From contig JAAYMG010000190.1 of the NCBI GenBank assembly GCA_012521525.1, forward strand, positions 1 through 6,147: a DNA stretch of 6,147 nt, given 5' to 3'. Below, one piece after another: positions 5,808 through 6,147 of this stretch. Source of the DNA: Clostridiales bacterium (GTDB lineage: Bacteria; Bacillota; Clostridia; Oscillospirales; JAAYOS01). The notes under the pieces are model-generated. The model saw only the letters and a program-made list of their open reading frames with translations. It did no database searches and was not told the origin of the DNA. The translations under genes were made by a program, and so were the position numbers. The first letter of the stretch is position 1; every line of letters starts with the position of its first letter.

Positions 5808-6147
5808 TTGAGGAAAAAGAATGTAATTGCCAGTATTATCGCCCTGTCATTGCTTCTGATGAGCGGACAGGCGCTCAATCCCGGGCTTGCCCGCCTTATG
5901 GCGGAGTACGGGGTAAGCGAATCTGCGGTGATGCTCCTTGTGACTATCCCGCCGCTTGCTGTCATCCCGGGCACATTTATCGGCTCATTGATATTGCGCC
6001 ATTTCACAAAAAAGGCTGTGGGAATCGCGGCATCATTGCTGATCACTGTCTGCGGGACCCTGCCCGTGATGATCGATAATTTCACGATCGTTCTTGTCAC
6101 ACGCTTTTTAGTTGGCATAGGTCTCGGATTCCTGAACTGCGTAACAC
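5808..6147 (+). CDS. Major facilitator superfamily transporter, N-terminal part
   Basis: This is an integral membrane transporter, driven by ion gradients in characterised relatives; the substrate cannot be told. Only about 113 residues are inside the window. They form four hydrophobic segments at about residues 5-24, 40-63, 71-89 and 95-113. The loop after segment 2 (GSLILRHFTKKAVG, about 56-69) sits where MFS motif A lies but lacks its usual Asp. RFLVGIGLG in segment 4 matches MFS motif B. The start is TTG at 5808, with AGGGG 8 nt upstream. The ATG at 5821 is out of frame and no in-frame ATG occurs until the middle of segment 1. The gene is divergent from the ceramidase-like gene, with its own promoter at 5752-5780. 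It may be a drug or metabolite exporter of the cyanate-permease or multidrug type, but this is a guess. Confidence 0.85.
   Translation, partial: MRKKNVIASIIALSLLLMSGQALNPGLARLMAEYGVSESAVMLLVTIPPLAVIPGTFIGSLILRHFTKKAVGIAASLLITVCGTLPVMIDNFTIVLVTRFLVGIGLGFLNCVT

Noticed and set aside
5780..6118. Minus-strand frame opposite the MFS gene
   Set aside because: The plus strand encodes clear transmembrane segments and an MFS motif B, with promoter and ribosome binding site; the minus frame has none of these.
1..6147. CRISPR array, tRNA, riboswitch or phage genes
   Set aside because: No regularly spaced repeats, cloverleaf-like sequence, conserved riboswitch core or phage structural gene was seen on reading both strands.

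Overview
The window most likely comes from a Gram-positive, probably anaerobic, low-to-mid-GC Firmicute of the Clostridia type. The evidence is a stand-alone S-layer-homology (SLH) protein, a DivIVA-like coiled-coil protein, a two-subunit class I fumarase beta chain, strong AGGAGG-type ribosome binding sites and sigma-A promoters with extended -10 boxes. The species cannot be named from the sequence.

Layout. Positions 1-15 hold the first five codons of a minus-strand gene that leaves the window, with its ribosome binding site and a possible promoter (68-97). Positions 128-1190 are a complete 1,063-bp IS481-type insertion sequence with 28-bp imperfect terminal inverted repeats and one DDE transposase (201-1163). 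Next is a minus-strand secreted protein made almost only of three SLH repeats (1230-1886). It is divergent from a plus-strand operon: thioredoxin (2141-2461), DivIVA-like coiled-coil protein (2484-3560) and fumarase/tartrate dehydratase beta subunit (3581-4129), with gaps of 22 and 20 bp. A strong symmetric terminator (4198-4230) lies between this operon and a convergent minus-strand gene for a neutral-ceramidase-like protein (4245-5561). Divergent from that gene, a major-facilitator transporter starting with TTG (5808) runs off the right edge.

How the genes relate. The thioredoxin, coiled-coil and fumarase-beta genes are probably co-transcribed. No fumarase alpha subunit, which carries the Fe-S cluster in the two-subunit enzyme, is present here, so the beta chain must pair with a partner encoded elsewhere. 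The SLH gene and the ceramidase-like gene share an identical 16-nt promoter core, so they may be expressed in parallel. The ceramidase-like protein keeps the family fold signatures but appears to lack two of the usual zinc ligands and the nucleophilic serine.

No tRNA, rRNA, CRISPR array, riboswitch or prophage was seen. The intergenic stretches (30-127, 1887-2140, 5625-5807) hold promoters and small inverted repeats. Most of the window is ordinary chromosomal sequence with one inserted IS; no clearly new multi-gene system was found.
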